From the NCBI RefSeq assembly GCF_003931915.1, contig NZ_RSAA01000017.1:186001-250000 (forward strand): DNA of 64,000 nucleotides. Reading direction: 5' to 3'. Of the stretch, positions 39,330 through 49,155 are shown one piece after another. Under the pieces are notes generated by a model. It was not told the origin of the DNA. It did not search any database and was given only the letters and a program-made list of their open reading frames with translations. Position 1 is the first letter of the stretch. Every line of letters starts with the position of its first letter. The translations under genes and the position numbers were made by a program. Source of the DNA: Saccharopolyspora rhizosphaerae. GTDB lineage: Bacteria > Actinomycetota > Actinomycetes > Mycobacteriales > Pseudonocardiaceae.

Positions 39330-40358
39330 TCAGGACCTCCTGCGACGCCAGCCGACCAGGTAGACCACCAGGGCGGCGACGACCCCGGCCAGCAGCAGTG
39401 CGCGGCCGGTGGACATGCCGTCCTCCTCGGTCGCGGGTTGGGCCTGGTCGGCATCGCCACCCGGGGGCACCGAGGGCGTAACCGGTTCGTCCGCCGCGTT
39501 CCCATCTGCGCCGGAAACGCGGCGGATCGGCTCGTTGCCCTCGGATCCCGACAGCAAGCTGCCGCCGGGCTCCCACGCGATGGCCTCCCCCTGCTCCTCG
39601 TCCGGGAGCGGGATGCGCACCGGTTCGCCCTTGAGCGCTTCGAGGACGTCACCGTCCGGCGAGCGGTAGACGTAGGCCTCGGTGTAGGTGCGCAGCGCCA
39701 CCAGCGTGCCGTCCTGGCTCACCGAGCCACCCGTCACCAGCACCGAGCCCGTCGAGCCCTGCAACGGCCCGCCGGGGGTCTTCGTCGCGCGCAAGGAGAC
39801 GGAGCCGACTCGTTCCATCGGGACGGTGGCGTGCGGGTCCAGCGGCTGCGACGGACGGTAGACCCCGGCCCAGCCCAGCGGCTCCTTGGTGACGATGTGG
39901 GGCACGCCGTTCCGGTCCAGCAGCAGTGCCTCCGCGTCGTGCGGGCTGTCCGGGTACGACATCCGGTACAGCTGGGCGCCACTCCCTTCGGGCAGCACGT
40001 GCAGCGCGACGTCCTTCCGGTTGTGCCGGTTGTCGCCGGTGTCCGCCAGCCACAGCGCGCCGTCGGGCGCCAGGGCCAGGTCCTCGACGTCGTAGGGGTC
40101 GTTGTCCGCGGTGCGTTGCCCACGCACCGCGCACGTCGCCGGGTCGAGCACGAACACCTGCACCGACGAACCTCCGTCGCCGACCGCGTACCAGCGGGTG
40201 CCGTCGGAAGCCAGGCCGGAGAGCTCGGAGAGCTCCGAGTCCTCAACCGTGCACAGCTCGACCGGTGCCGGCTGCCCGTGCGCGGGCGTGCCCGTGAGGA
40301 CCACGCAGGCGGTGAGCAGTGCGGCCCCGGTCAGGCCGCGGGCTCGGTCAGACCGCAC
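39330..40358 (-). CDS. Secreted, C-terminally anchored propeller-like protein
   Basis: 342 residues. Signal peptide (about 1-30, ending GTPAHGQ), a beta-rich body with repeated patterns such as GTRWYAVGDGGSS, GALWLADTGDNRHN and GVPHIVTKE that look like beta-propeller blades, then a Pro/Asp-rich linker, a transmembrane helix (GRALLLAGVVAALVVYLVGW) and RRRRS. It is thus exposed outside and anchored by its C-terminus. Function unknown. GTG 40358 overlaps the hflX stop by 11 bp, so it is probably co-transcribed with hflX. Confidence 0.8.
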   Translation of the reverse strand: MRSDRARGLTGAALLTACVVLTGTPAHGQPAPVELCTVEDSELSELSGLASDGTRWYAVGDGGSSVQVFVLDPATCAVRGQRTADNDPYDVEDLALAPDGALWLADTGDNRHNRKDVALHVLPEGSGAQLYRMSYPDSPHDAEALLLDRNGVPHIVTKEPLGWAGVYRPSQPLDPHATVPMERVGSVSLRATKTPGGPLQGSTGSVLVTGGSVSQDGTLVALRTYTEAYVYRSPDGDVLEALKGEPVRIPLPDEEQGEAIAWEPGGSLLSGSEGNEPIRRVSGADGNAADEPVTPSVPPGGDADQAQPATEEDGMSTGRALLLAGVVAALVVYLVGWRRRRS

Positions 40359-41841
40359 CGTTGGCCGCGAACGGCTCGAGCACCGAGGCCAGGTCCGGGC
40401 GGACCTTGGCCTGCACGCGCGTGCCTTCCGGCGTGTGCTCCTCCACGACGACTTCACCGTCGTTGTGCAACCGCGCCACGAGATCGCCCCGGGTGTAGGG
40501 GATCAGGGCGTCGACGAACACCTCAGGACGAGGCAGCCGCTCGGCGATGATCTCGCGCAAGCCCTCGATGCCCTTGCCGCTGTGCGCGGAGACGAACACG
40601 GCCTCCGGCAGCAGGCGGCGCAGTTCGGCCATCCGGGTCTCGTCGATCGAGTCGACCTTGTTGACCACGAGCAGTTCCGGCGGCATCTCCGACCCGTGCT
40701 CCTCGGAGATCTCGCTGAGCACCTCGCGGACCGCGGCGACCTGCTCGTGCGGCGAGGCTTCCGACCCGTCGACGACGTGGACCAGCAGGTCCGCGTTGGC
40801 GACCTCCTCCAGGGTGGAGCGGAACGCCTCGACCAGCTGGTGCGGCAGGTGGCGGACGAACCCCACGGTGTCGGTGAGCGTGTGCGCCCTGCCGTCCGGG
40901 GTGGCCGCCTTGCGGGTGGTCGGGTCCAGGGTGGCGAACAGCGCGTCCTCGACCAGCACCCCGGCCCCGGTCAGGGCGTTGAGCAGGCTGGACTTGCCCG
41001 CGTTGGTGTAGCCGGCGATGGCCACGCCGGGAACCTCGTTGGAGGCGCGCCGGCTGCGCTTGGTGCCGCGGACCGTCTTCATCGCGGCCAGTTCCTTGCG
41101 CAGCTTGCTGATGCGCTTGTGCACGCTCCGGCGGTCGGTCTCCAGCTTGGTCTCACCAGGACCACGGGTTCCCACGCCGCCGTTGGCGCCCGCCCGGCCA
41201 CCGGCCTGACGGGACATCGCCTCACCCCAACCACGCAGGCGGGGCAGGTAGTACTGCAGCTGCGCGAGCTCGACCTGCGCCTTGCCCTCCTTGGAGCGGG
41301 CGTGCTGGGCGAAGATGTCGAGGATCAGCGCGGTCCGGTCGACGACCTTGACCTTGAGCTTCTCCTCCAGCTGCCGCAGCTGGCCGGGTGAGAGCTCCCC
41401 ATCGCAGATCACGGTGTCGGCACCGTTGGCGGCGACCAGGTCGCGCAGCTCGCGGACCTTGCCGGAGCCGACGTAGGTGCCCGGGTCGGGCCGGTCGCGG
41501 CGCTGGATGATGCCTTCGAGCACCTCCGAGCCCGCGGTCTCGGCGAGGCGGGCGAGTTCGGCCAGCGACGCGTCGGCGTGCTCGGCGTCGCCTTCGGTCC
41601 ACACACCCACCAGCACGACGCGCTCCAGGCGCAGCCGCCGGTATTCGACCTCGGTGATGTCCTCGAGCTCGGTGGACAGACCGGAGATCCGTCGGAGCGA
41701 AGCGCGATCCTCCAGCTCCATCTCGCCGGTGGACGGTTCGTCCCCGGCGAGGATCGGTTCGAAGTGGTCGGCGTCGGTCATGTCCTGCTCCGACGCCGAG
41801 TCCTGGTCGAGCTCTGGGGATGCGGTCAAGGAATCTCTCAT
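40348..41841 (-). CDS. hflX: GTPase HflX
   Basis: 497 residues from ATG 41841 (ATG 41874 is possible). HflX binds and splits stalled or hibernating 70S ribosomes. N-terminal HflX domain with GTYVGSGKV and the Gly-rich loop GANGGVGTRGPGETKLE; GTPase domain with G1 GYTNAGKSS, G3 DTVGFVRHLPH and G4 NKVD; C-terminal domain ends VLEPFAANGAV. In mycobacteria the gene also lies next to dapF-miaA. A hairpin separates it from dapF, so it probably has its own promoter. Confidence 0.94.
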   Translation of the reverse strand: MRDSLTASPELDQDSASEQDMTDADHFEPILAGDEPSTGEMELEDRASLRRISGLSTELEDITEVEYRRLRLERVVLVGVWTEGDAEHADASLAELARLAETAGSEVLEGIIQRRDRPDPGTYVGSGKVRELRDLVAANGADTVICDGELSPGQLRQLEEKLKVKVVDRTALILDIFAQHARSKEGKAQVELAQLQYYLPRLRGWGEAMSRQAGGRAGANGGVGTRGPGETKLETDRRSVHKRISKLRKELAAMKTVRGTKRSRRASNEVPGVAIAGYTNAGKSSLLNALTGAGVLVEDALFATLDPTTRKAATPDGRAHTLTDTVGFVRHLPHQLVEAFRSTLEEVANADLLVHVVDGSEASPHEQVAAVREVLSEISEEHGSEMPPELLVVNKVDSIDETRMAELRRLLPEAVFVSAHSGKGIEGLREIIAERLPRPEVFVDALIPYTRGDLVARLHNDGEVVVEEHTPEGTRVQAKVRPDLASVLEPFAANGAV

Positions 41842-41897
41842 CTCAGGGGTAGTGTCCCACGCTGCGCGACCCATTTTCACGCGCAACGCTCGTCAGA

Positions 41898-41932
41898 GCC
41901 CGTTCGCAGGGCTGTGACCTGCGAGAGCGGGC
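41898..41932 (-). terminator. Hairpin after dapF
   Basis: A two-part stem (GCCCG 41898-41902 with 41928-41932; TCGCAGG 41904-41910 with 41918-41924) lies between the dapF stop and hflX. Confidence 0.5.
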
Positions 41933-41947
41933 ACGACGAAGGGGTCG

Positions 41948-42790
41948 TCACGGGTTCTGCCACCACTCGGCGCTGAGCCGTCCACCGCCGACCAGCACGG
42001 CGGGCCCGGTCAGGGTCGAGCCGCTGGCGGTGATCTCGACCTCGACGGTGCCGCCGGGGATGTGCACGATCCGGCTGCCCGTGGTCTGCCCGGCCGCGTG
42101 CAGGGCGGCGGCGGTGGCGGCGACCGTGCCGGTGCCGCAGGAGCGCGTCTCGCCCACTCCGCGTTCGTGCACGCGCATCCGCACCTCGCCGGCCGTGAGC
42201 GGCCGGACGAACTCGACGTTCACGCCGTCGGGGAACAGGTTCTCGTCGTGCGGCGGAGCCGTGCTGAGGTCCAGCGCGTCGAGGTCGTGGTCGCCGACGC
42301 AGGCCAGGTGGGGGTTGCCGACGTCGACCGCGACGCCGGCAACGCGGGCGCCGGCCACGGTGGTGGCCGATTCGCCGAAGATCTTGGCCTGGCCCATCTC
42401 GACGGTCACCCGCCCGTCGTCGTGGGTGCGCACCGGACGGACGCCGGCACGGGTCCCGACCGGCAGGTCACCGGGCTGCGCGAGGCCGGAGTCGACCAGG
42501 TAGCGGGCGAAGACGCGCACGCCGTTGCCGCACATCTCAGCGATCGAACCGTCGGCGTTGCGGTAGTCCATGAACCAGACGTCGGAGGGGACGTCAGCCG
42601 GCGCGTCGGGCAGGTTGCCCGCGCGGACCACGCGCAGCACGCCGTCAGCGCCCAGACCGCGCTGCCGGTCGCACAACGCGCGCACCCGCTCGTCGGTGAG
42701 CTCCAGCTCACCGTCCGGGTCGGGCAGGATGACGAAGTCGTTCTGGGTCCCGTGGCCCTTGGTGTACTCGGGTCCTCCGAAGGCGTGCAC
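41948..42790 (-). CDS. dapF: Diaminopimelate epimerase
   Basis: 280 residues. It converts LL- to meso-diaminopimelate for lysine and peptidoglycan synthesis. Two catalytic cysteines are visible: Cys87 in EMCGNGVR and Cys218 in RSCGTGT. The N-terminal [10 protein letters not shown] stretch is diagnostic. Start GTG 42790 lies 9 bp after the miaA stop, so miaA and dapF form an operon with the upstream Rv2728c-like gene, as in mycobacteria and streptomycetes. Confidence 0.95.
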   Translation of the reverse strand: MHAFGGPEYTKGHGTQNDFVILPDPDGELELTDERVRALCDRQRGLGADGVLRVVRAGNLPDAPADVPSDVWFMDYRNADGSIAEMCGNGVRVFARYLVDSGLAQPGDLPVGTRAGVRPVRTHDDGRVTVEMGQAKIFGESATTVAGARVAGVAVDVGNPHLACVGDHDLDALDLSTAPPHDENLFPDGVNVEFVRPLTAGEVRMRVHERGVGETRSCGTGTVAATAAALHAAGQTTGSRIVHIPGGTVEVEITASGSTLTGPAVLVGGGRLSAEWWQNP

Positions 42791-42799
42791 AGGGCCAGT

Positions 42800-43711
42800 C
42801 TACGGAGTCACCAGGGCGAGGACCTCGTCGGTGAGCGCGGGATCGGCGGCGTCGAACCAGTGGATGCGCTCGTCGCGGCGGAACCACGAGCGCTGCTTGC
42901 GGACGAAGCGGCGGGTCAAGCGGGCGGTCTCGGCGGCCGCGGCGGTCATGTCGCCCGATCCGTCGAACTCGGCGAGCACCTGCTGGTAGCCGAGCGCGCG
43001 GCTGGCGGTGCGCCCGTGCCGGAGCCCCTGCTCCTCGAGCCTGCGCACCTCCTCGGCCAGACCCGCGTCGAACATGCGGGTGACGCGCTCGTCGACGCGG
43101 TCGTCGAGGTCCTCGGCGGGGCGGTCCAAGCCCGCCAGGACGGTCCCGTAGCGGGGTGGCCCCGGGGTGGGCAGGTTGGCGGAGAACGGCTCGCCGGTGA
43201 TCTCGATGACCTCCAGCGCTCGCACGATGCGTCGCCCGTTGCTGGTGAGGATGGCCGACGCGGCGGCGGGGTCGAGCTCGGCGAGCCTGCGGTGCAGCGC
43301 GACGGGCCCGAGCCGGGCCAGCTCGTCCTCGTACTTCTGCCGCACCTGCGGGTCGGTCCCGGGGAACGACAGGTCGTCGACGACGGCCTGCACGTAGAGG
43401 CCGGAGCCACCGACCAGGATCGGGGTGCGTCCGCGCGCGAGGACGTCCTCCACCGCAGCCCTGGCCGCGCACTGGTACGCCGCGACCGACGCGGTCTCGG
43501 TGACGTCGAGGACGTCGAGCTGGTGGTGCGGGATGCCGCGACGCTCCTCCACGGGCAGCTTGGCGGTGCCGATGTCCATCCCGCGGTAGAGCTGCATGGC
43601 GTCGGCGTTGATCACCTCGCCGTCGAGCCGGTCGGCGAGGTCCAAGGCCAGGTCGGACTTGCCCGTCGCGGTCGGCCCGACGACGGCGACGGGGTGGGGA
43701 GGTGCGGACAC
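42800..43711 (-). CDS. miaA: tRNA dimethylallyltransferase
   Basis: 303 residues. It adds the dimethylallyl group to N6 of A37 in tRNAs reading UNN codons. P-loop GPTATGKS at 12-19; [18 protein letters not shown] and [14 protein letters not shown] follow, and [10 protein letters not shown] near the C-terminus is typical. MiaB, which performs the next step (2-methylthio addition), is encoded at 46.6-48.1 kb. In the operon it precedes dapF. Confidence 0.95.
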   Translation of the reverse strand: MSAPPHPVAVVGPTATGKSDLALDLADRLDGEVINADAMQLYRGMDIGTAKLPVEERRGIPHHQLDVLDVTETASVAAYQCAARAAVEDVLARGRTPILVGGSGLYVQAVVDDLSFPGTDPQVRQKYEDELARLGPVALHRRLAELDPAAASAILTSNGRRIVRALEVIEITGEPFSANLPTPGPPRYGTVLAGLDRPAEDLDDRVDERVTRMFDAGLAEEVRRLEEQGLRHGRTASRALGYQQVLAEFDGSGDMTAAAAETARLTRRFVRKQRSWFRRDERIHWFDAADPALTDEVLALVTP

Positions 43712-43740
43712 ACCTGCACCTTAAGAGGAGACCGGGTGGG

Positions 43741-44436
43741 TCAGTCCTCCCTGGTCCAGGTGGCGACGTGGTAGGTGACGCCGAACGGGGTCGCCGAGTG
43801 GAGCAGCTCACCCCTCCAGGTGCCTTCCTCAACCACGCCGGGTAGCACTTGCAAGGCCGCGCGGGGAACGCCGAGCTCCGCGCACAGCTCGGGGTCCAGC
43901 GCTCGCAGGGCGTCGGTGTCGACCTCGGCGAGCGCCCGGGCGAGCCGGTCGTCCAGCGGTCGGGCGCGCGGGTCGGGCGCCCGCGACGACCGTTCGTCGG
44001 CGCGGTTGCTGCCCTCGGCCAGGACGAGCAGCGCGGCGTCCCTTCCGGCGAGTTCGGAGCCCACGTCAGCGCACTCGTCGACAGGTGTGCCGGGGGCGAG
44101 CAGGCGCACCTCGGCGGTCCGAGCACCCGCCTGCTCGCGCAGCAGGCCCGCGATCAGCACCGGCAGCGGGAGGTGCGGGTCCGGGTCCTGCGCTCCGCCG
44201 AGCGAGACCCGCACGTCGCGGCCGAAGCCGGCGAAGGTGCCCGCGGTGTCGGGGCTGAATCGGGTCGGTCCAGATTGATCTACGCCAACGACCACCCATT
44301 CGGCGCTCGAATCCGCCAGACTGGACACGGCGCGCGAACAGGCGCCCCGCAGCCGCTCGGTCTCGGCGTCGGCCCTCACGGTCAGGGCGGGAACCAGCAG
44401 CGGCGGGTACGGGACGACGGCGACACGGGTGATCAC
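43741..44436 (-). CDS. Class III extradiol dioxygenase-like protein (Rv2728c type)
   Basis: 231 residues. Conserved between miaA and the DUF349 gene in actinobacteria. The N-terminal VAVVPYPPLLVPALTV stretch resembles the class III aromatic-ring-opening dioxygenase LigB fold, but the usual metal-binding His pair is not evident; PYPPLLVP stands where a His-Pro motif would be expected. Catalytic activity is therefore doubtful. GTG 44436 is chosen as start because the conserved region begins there. It heads the operon with miaA and dapF (29-bp gap). Confidence 0.75.
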   Translation of the reverse strand: MITRVAVVPYPPLLVPALTVRADAETERLRGACSRAVSSLADSSAEWVVVGVDQSGPTRFSPDTAGTFAGFGRDVRVSLGGAQDPDPHLPLPVLIAGLLREQAGARTAEVRLLAPGTPVDECADVGSELAGRDAALLVLAEGSNRADERSSRAPDPRARPLDDRLARALAEVDTDALRALDPELCAELGVPRAALQVLPGVVEEGTWRGELLHSATPFGVTYHVATWTRED

Positions 44437-44768
44437 ACCCGTGCACGGTATGAGGTCACGGGCGAGTTGGCTGGAGCAGGTGGCCGCACTCCGCGGCGGA
44501 ACGGGCCGATGGCGGGCATCGGCACCCTGCTCGCTGCCGCCAGGTGGGTGACCGATGACAATGAAGCCGTGCAGGTCATGCGGCCCTGGGATCTCAGCAG
44601 AGCACCGATCCGGACGTGGAGTACCGGATCGGCTGTTGACCTGTTTGAATGCGCCAGCGGAGGCCGGACCATCCGACGGTTCGGGCTGACGCTTGCTGGG
44701 CCCCGCCGATGCGGGGCGCCCGTGCCGGACACGGGCATCGGAGCGGGCACGCAAGGAGGAAGCCGGCC
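44437..44768 (+). promoter_or_regulatory. Leader region of the DUF349 gene with adjoining hairpins
   Basis: No gene is visible in these 332 bases. Two perfect 7-bp hairpins abut each other: 44700-44717 (loop CGAT) and 44718-44736 (loop CCGGA). CGTGCC at 44721-44726 could instead pair with GGCACG at 44746-44751, just before the AAGGAGGA ribosome-binding site (44753-44760). The mutually exclusive pairings could influence translation. A TTGACC at 44637-44642 has no clear -10 partner. Confidence 0.4.
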
Positions 44769-46094
44769 ATGACGCACCAGGACACGACCCCCGAGTCGGT
44801 CGCCAGCAAGGCGGTCGCGGACTCGACCAGCAGCAACACCGGGTCACCCGCGGTCGCGCCCGCAGTACCGAAAGCTTCCGCGGACCCGGCCAAGTGGGGA
44901 CGGGTGGACGCCGACGGCACGGTGTACGTGACCACCGCCGACGGTGAGCGGGCCATCGGTTCCTGGCAAGCCGGTGATGCGGCCGAAGGCCTCGCCCTCT
45001 ACGCGCGCAAGTTCGACGACATGGTCACCGAGGTCGAGCTGCTGGAGACCCGGCTGAGCACCCACGCCGGGGAGCCGAAGCACACGCTCAGCAGCGCCAA
45101 GCACCTGCAGGAAGCGCTGCCCGAAGCCGCGGTGATCGGCGACCTGACCGCGCTCGGCGCCCGCATCGAGCACCTGGTGGCCCGCGCCGAGCAGGCCGTC
45201 GAGGGCGCCAAGCACGAGAAGGAGCGCGCCCGCGCTGAAGCGATCGCCCGCAAGGAGGCGCTGGTCGCCGAGGCCGAGCAGATCGCGCACGAGTCGACCC
45301 ACTGGAAGTCGGCGGGCGACCGGCTGCGGCAGATCCTCGAGGAGTGGAAGAAGGTCCGCGGCGTCGACCGCAAGACCGACGAGCAGCTGTGGCGGCGGTT
45401 CTCCAAGGCCCGCGACGCCTTCAGCCGCCGGCGGGGCTCGCACTTCGCCGAGCTGGACCGGCAGCGCGCCGCCTCCAAGGCTCGCAAGCAGGAGCTGGTC
45501 GAGGAGGCCGAGTCGCTCACCGAGTCCAGCGACTGGGGACCGACGGCGAACCGCTACAAGCAGCTGATGGCGGAGTGGAAGGCCGCGGGTCGCGCGCCGA
45601 AGGACAGCGACGAGGCCCTGTGGCAGCGCTTCCGCGCCGCGCAGGACCGGTTCTTCAGCCGCCGGTCGGAGGCGTTCTCCGAGCGCGACGCCGAGTTCGC
45701 CGCGAACGCCAAGCTCAAGGAAGAGCTGCTGGTCGAGGCCGAGCACATCGACCCGTCCGCGGACCTCAAGGCCGCGCAGGCGCAGCTGCAGCGGGTCCAG
45801 GAGCGCTGGGACGAGATCGGCAAGGTGCCGCGTGAGCGGATGCGCGAGCTGGAAGGCCGGTTGCGAGCGGTGGCCGACAAGGTCCGCGACGCCGTCGACG
45901 CGCAGTGGCGCCGCACCGACCCGGAGGCCCAGGCGCGGGTCGACCAGTTCCGCGACCGCGTCCAGCAGTTCGAGGCGCAGGCCGAGAAGGCGCGCGCCGC
46001 GGGCGACGAGCGCCGGGCGAAGCAGGCCGAAGAGCAGGCCGCGCAGTGGCGCGAGTGGCTGCACGCCGCCGAGCAGGCGATCGCGAACCGCTGA
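44769..46094 (+). CDS. DUF349 repeat protein
   Basis: 441 residues. After a disordered N-terminus and a WGRVDADGTVYV segment come three DUF349 repeats (about 190-260, 265-335 and 335-410). Their recurring features are Trp-Lys helices (THWKSAGDRLRQILEEWKKV, WGPTANRYKQLMAEWKAAG) and the LWxRFxxAxDxFxxRR pattern. The protein is almost all alpha-helical and highly charged, with a coiled-coil end (EAQAEKARAAGDERRAKQAEEQ). The family occurs in most actinobacteria (Rv2731 in mycobacteria); function unknown. Start ATG 44769 follows AAGGAGGA. Confidence 0.88.
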   Translation: MTHQDTTPESVASKAVADSTSSNTGSPAVAPAVPKASADPAKWGRVDADGTVYVTTADGERAIGSWQAGDAAEGLALYARKFDDMVTEVELLETRLSTHAGEPKHTLSSAKHLQEALPEAAVIGDLTALGARIEHLVARAEQAVEGAKHEKERARAEAIARKEALVAEAEQIAHESTHWKSAGDRLRQILEEWKKVRGVDRKTDEQLWRRFSKARDAFSRRRGSHFAELDRQRAASKARKQELVEEAESLTESSDWGPTANRYKQLMAEWKAAGRAPKDSDEALWQRFRAAQDRFFSRRSEAFSERDAEFAANAKLKEELLVEAEHIDPSADLKAAQAQLQRVQERWDEIGKVPRERMRELEGRLRAVADKVRDAVDAQWRRTDPEAQARVDQFRDRVQQFEAQAEKARAAGDERRAKQAEEQAAQWREWLHAAEQAIANR

Positions 46095-46104
46095 CCGGCG
46101 ACGT

Positions 46105-46141
46105 CTCGGCGCCCGGTTCGCTCAGCGAGCCGGGCGCCGAG
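46105..46141. terminator. Bidirectional hairpin terminator
   Basis: A perfect 12-bp stem (46105-46116 with 46130-46141) that can extend inward lies between the DUF349 gene and the convergent membrane protein gene. Confidence 0.78.
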
Positions 46142-46178
46142 CTCGTCCGGAGCGTGGGAACAGCGTCCGAGGCGCGCG

Positions 46179-46625
46179 TCAGTCGCGGGACCAGACGATG
46201 CGCATCCACTGCACCGCCAGCACGACCATGCAAACCACCGCGAGGACAAGCCCGAGGCCCGGTCCCGCGGTGCCGCTGGTCTGGCGCGACCAGATGGCGA
46301 TCATGCCCTCGAAGGAGACCACCATCCCCGCCACACCGGCGAGGAAGGCCGCTCCCCAGCGGCGGCTGATCAGCGCCAGGGCGCCGAAGCCGAGGCCGAC
46401 GATGGTGGAGTTGATCGCGAACAGCCGCGGCAGCAGGCCGACCTTGAGCGCCGGGTCGGACTGACCGGTCAGCACTTCCCAGCCGGGGCTGCCACCGGAC
46501 CACGGCAGCAGCGCACTCACCACGAGCGCCAGCATCACCGTGGCGATGACCAGGGCCTTCGCGCCCGGGTCGAAGCGTCGTCGGGCCTCGCCGCGGGTCG
46601 TGACGTCCTGTTCCTCGCTCAACAC
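46179..46625 (-). CDS. Small four-helix membrane protein (Rv2732c position)
   Basis: 148 residues from GTG 46625; ATG 46631 and TTG 46622 are alternatives. Four hydrophobic helices: about 25-40, 64-84, 89-108 and 119-138. The short charged N-terminus carries [13 protein letters not shown]. It is the conserved neighbour of miaB in mycobacteria (Rv2732c), function unknown. Its start overlaps the miaB stop region (46619-46621), so it is translated from the miaB transcript. Confidence 0.8.
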   Translation of the reverse strand: MLSEEQDVTTRGEARRRFDPGAKALVIATVMLALVVSALLPWSGGSPGWEVLTGQSDPALKVGLLPRLFAINSTIVGLGFGALALISRRWGAAFLAGVAGMVVSFEGMIAIWSRQTSGTAGPGLGLVLAVVCMVVLAVQWMRIVWSRD

Positions 46626-48103
46626 GCACATCCTTGCTGCGCCGCCGGCTGCGGGGCCGGGGCGCCGATGGAGGGCAGCCCGAGGCTGACCCCTGATGTC
46701 TTGGGCCGCACGCCTTCCTCCCAGTGGTCGCCCGCCCGGGTGCGGCGGTGGCCGGTGATGTCGGTGTCGGCGACCAGGTGGTGCGGAGCGGCGCGGGTGA
46801 TCGTGGTGGTCACGAGGTCACCCGGGCGGAGCTCGCCGTCGAGCGCACCGGTCGGCGTGAAGTGCACCAGGCGTCCGTCGCGGGCGCGGCCGGAGAGGCG
46901 GTGGGTCTCGGCGTCCTTGCGCCCCTCCCCCTCGGCGACGAGGAGTTCGACCTCTCGGCCGACGACCTTCTTGTTCTCCTCCCAGGAGATCTCGTTCTGC
47001 AGCGCGACCAGCCGGTCGTAGCGCTGCTGGACGACCTCCTTGGGCAGCTGGTCGGGCATGTCCGCAGCGGGCGTGCCGGGCCGCTTGGAGTACTGGAAGG
47101 TGAAGGCGCTGGAGAACCGGGCGCGGCGCACGACCTCCATCGTGGCCTCGAAGTCCTCCTCGGTCTCGCCCGGGAAGCCGACGATGATGTCGGTGGTGAT
47201 GGCGGCCTCGGGCATCGCCGCGCGGACCTTGCCGACGATGTCGAGGAAGCGCTCGCTGCGGTAGGAGCGGCGCATGGCCTTGAGGATCCGGTCCGAGCCG
47301 GACTGCAGCGGCATGTGCAGCTGCGGGCAGACGTTCGGCGTCTCCGCCATCGCCTCGATGACGTCGTCCGTGAAGTCGCGCGGGTGCGGGGAGGTGAAGC
47401 GGACCCGCTCCAGGCCTTCGACCTCACCGCAGGAGCGCAGCAGCTTGCCGAAGGCGAACCGGTCGCCGAACTCCACGCCGTAGGCGTTCACGTTCTGGCC
47501 GAGCAGGGTCACCTCGAGGACGCCTTCGGAGACCAGCGCCTCGACCTCGGCGAGGATCTCGCCGGGACGGCGGTCCTTCTCCTTGCCGCGCAACGCGGGC
47601 ACGATGCAGAAGGTGCAGGTGTTGTTGCAGCCCACCGACACCGAGACCCAGCCGGAGTAGGCGGAGTCGCGGCGGGCCGGGAGCGTGGACGGGAAGACGT
47701 CCAGCGACTCCAGGATCTCGACCTCGGCCTCCTGGTTGTGGCGCGCGCGTTCCAGCAGCGCGGGCAGCGAGCCGAGGTTGTGGGTGCCGAAGACGACGTC
47801 GACCCAGGGCGCCTTCTTGACGATCGTGTCGCGGTCCTTCTGCGCCAGGCAGCCACCGACGGCGATCTGCATGTCTGGGTTGACGTCCTTCTGCGGACGC
47901 ATGTGGCCGAGCGTTCCGTAGAGCCGGTTGTCGGCGTTCTCGCGCACTGCGCAGGTGTTGAACACGACCACGTCGGCGGGCATCTCCCCGCCGGACTGGG
48001 CCCGCACGTAGCCGGCGTCCTCCAGCATGCCCGCGAGCCGCTCGGAATCGTGCACGTTCATCTGGCAGCCGAAGGTGCGGATCTCGTACGTCTTCGTGCT
48101 CAC
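46619..48103 (-). CDS. miaB: tRNA-2-methylthio-N6-dimethylallyladenosine synthase
   Basis: 494 residues. A radical-SAM methylthiotransferase that acts on the product of MiaA at A37. The N-terminal MTTase domain has auxiliary-cluster cysteines Cys13, Cys51 and Cys85. The radical-SAM motif CNNTCTFC (Cys159, Cys163, Cys166) follows, and a C-terminal TRAM domain lies at about 375-440. The last 50 residues are Pro/Ala-rich and end QQGCAC, an actinobacterial extension without known role. Start ATG 48103. Confidence 0.96.
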   Translation of the reverse strand: MSTKTYEIRTFGCQMNVHDSERLAGMLEDAGYVRAQSGGEMPADVVVFNTCAVRENADNRLYGTLGHMRPQKDVNPDMQIAVGGCLAQKDRDTIVKKAPWVDVVFGTHNLGSLPALLERARHNQEAEVEILESLDVFPSTLPARRDSAYSGWVSVSVGCNNTCTFCIVPALRGKEKDRRPGEILAEVEALVSEGVLEVTLLGQNVNAYGVEFGDRFAFGKLLRSCGEVEGLERVRFTSPHPRDFTDDVIEAMAETPNVCPQLHMPLQSGSDRILKAMRRSYRSERFLDIVGKVRAAMPEAAITTDIIVGFPGETEEDFEATMEVVRRARFSSAFTFQYSKRPGTPAADMPDQLPKEVVQQRYDRLVALQNEISWEENKKVVGREVELLVAEGEGRKDAETHRLSGRARDGRLVHFTPTGALDGELRPGDLVTTTITRAAPHHLVADTDITGHRRTRAGDHWEEGVRPKTSGVSLGLPSIGAPAPQPAAQQGCAC

Positions 48104-48363
48104 CGTTCCACGGTAGCGCCTGGTCAGATCGCCGAATCACCCGCCCAGGACGATGATGGAGCGGTACAGCACCGGCCCTGTCAACCACGAAGTGGAAACC
48201 AGGTTGTCGAGCTGAGCCGCCGGGCGGCGACAAGTGGACGACGGTCACTCCGCTGCGTAACGGAGTTGCAACAACGCATCGATCCCAACCTCTGGACTCC
48301 GGGGAGTCGGCAGGCTTAACTTTCGGCTGAGAATTCCACAAACGACGCATTCGGGAGCACTGG

Positions 48364-49119
48364 ATGACCGCAGCCCGCACGGATGTCCCGATGATCCGGA
48401 TGTCCGCGGTCGACAAGTTCTTCGGCTCACTGCACGTGCTGCGGTCGATCGACCTCGAAGTGCCGAAGGGCCAGGTCGTCGTGGTCCTGGGGCCGTCCGG
48501 CTCCGGCAAGTCGACGCTGTGCCGGGCCATCAACCGGCTGGAGCCGATCAACTCCGGCACGATCGAGATCGACGGTGTGCCGCTGCCCGCCGAAGGACGT
48601 GCCCTGGCCGAACTGCGCGCCGACGTCGGGATGGTCTTCCAGCAGTTCAACCTCTTCGCGCACAAGACGATCCTGGAGAACGTCACGCTGGGCCCGATCA
48701 AGGTCCGCAGGCAGAGCCGGGAGGAAGCGCAGCGCGAGGCCACGAAGCTGCTGGAGCGGGTCGGGATCGCCGACCAGGCCGAGAAGTACCCGGCCCAGCT
48801 CTCCGGCGGCCAGCAGCAGCGGGCGGCGATCGCCCGCGCCCTGGCGATGAAGCCGAAGGTCATGCTCTTCGACGAGCCGACCTCCGCGCTGGACCCGGAG
48901 ATGGTCAACGAGGTGCTCGACGTGATGACCGGCCTCGCGAGCGAGGGCATGACCATGGTCGTCGTCACCCACGAGATGGGGTTCGCCCGCCGCGCCGCGC
49001 ACCGGGTGCTGTTCATGTCCGATGGCGAGGTCGTCGAGGACGCCGCGCCCGAGGTGTTCTTCCGCGAACCGAAGAGCGACCGGGCCAAGGACTTCCTCGG
49101 CAAGATCCTCACCCACTGA
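48364..49119 (+). CDS. gluA: Glutamate ABC transporter, ATP-binding subunit
   Basis: 251 residues. Walker [10 protein letters not shown] (43-51), Q-loop QQFNLF, signature LSGGQQQR (146-153), Walker B VMLFDEP (167-172) and H-loop His203 in VTHEMGF. It powers glutamate import with the GluB, GluC and GluD products that follow in order. The same gluABCD order occurs near recA in Streptomyces. Start ATG 48364 follows GGGAGC. The preceding 260 bp (48104-48363) hold no gene and only a small GACTCC/GGAGTC repeat. Confidence 0.92.
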   Translation: MTAARTDVPMIRMSAVDKFFGSLHVLRSIDLEVPKGQVVVVLGPSGSGKSTLCRAINRLEPINSGTIEIDGVPLPAEGRALAELRADVGMVFQQFNLFAHKTILENVTLGPIKVRRQSREEAQREATKLLERVGIADQAEKYPAQLSGGQQQRAAIARALAMKPKVMLFDEPTSALDPEMVNEVLDVMTGLASEGMTMVVVTHEMGFARRAAHRVLFMSDGEVVEDAAPEVFFREPKSDRAKDFLGKILTH

Positions 49120-49155
49120 GTTCACCACCCACTGCACAGAGAGGCGTTGGAGCAG

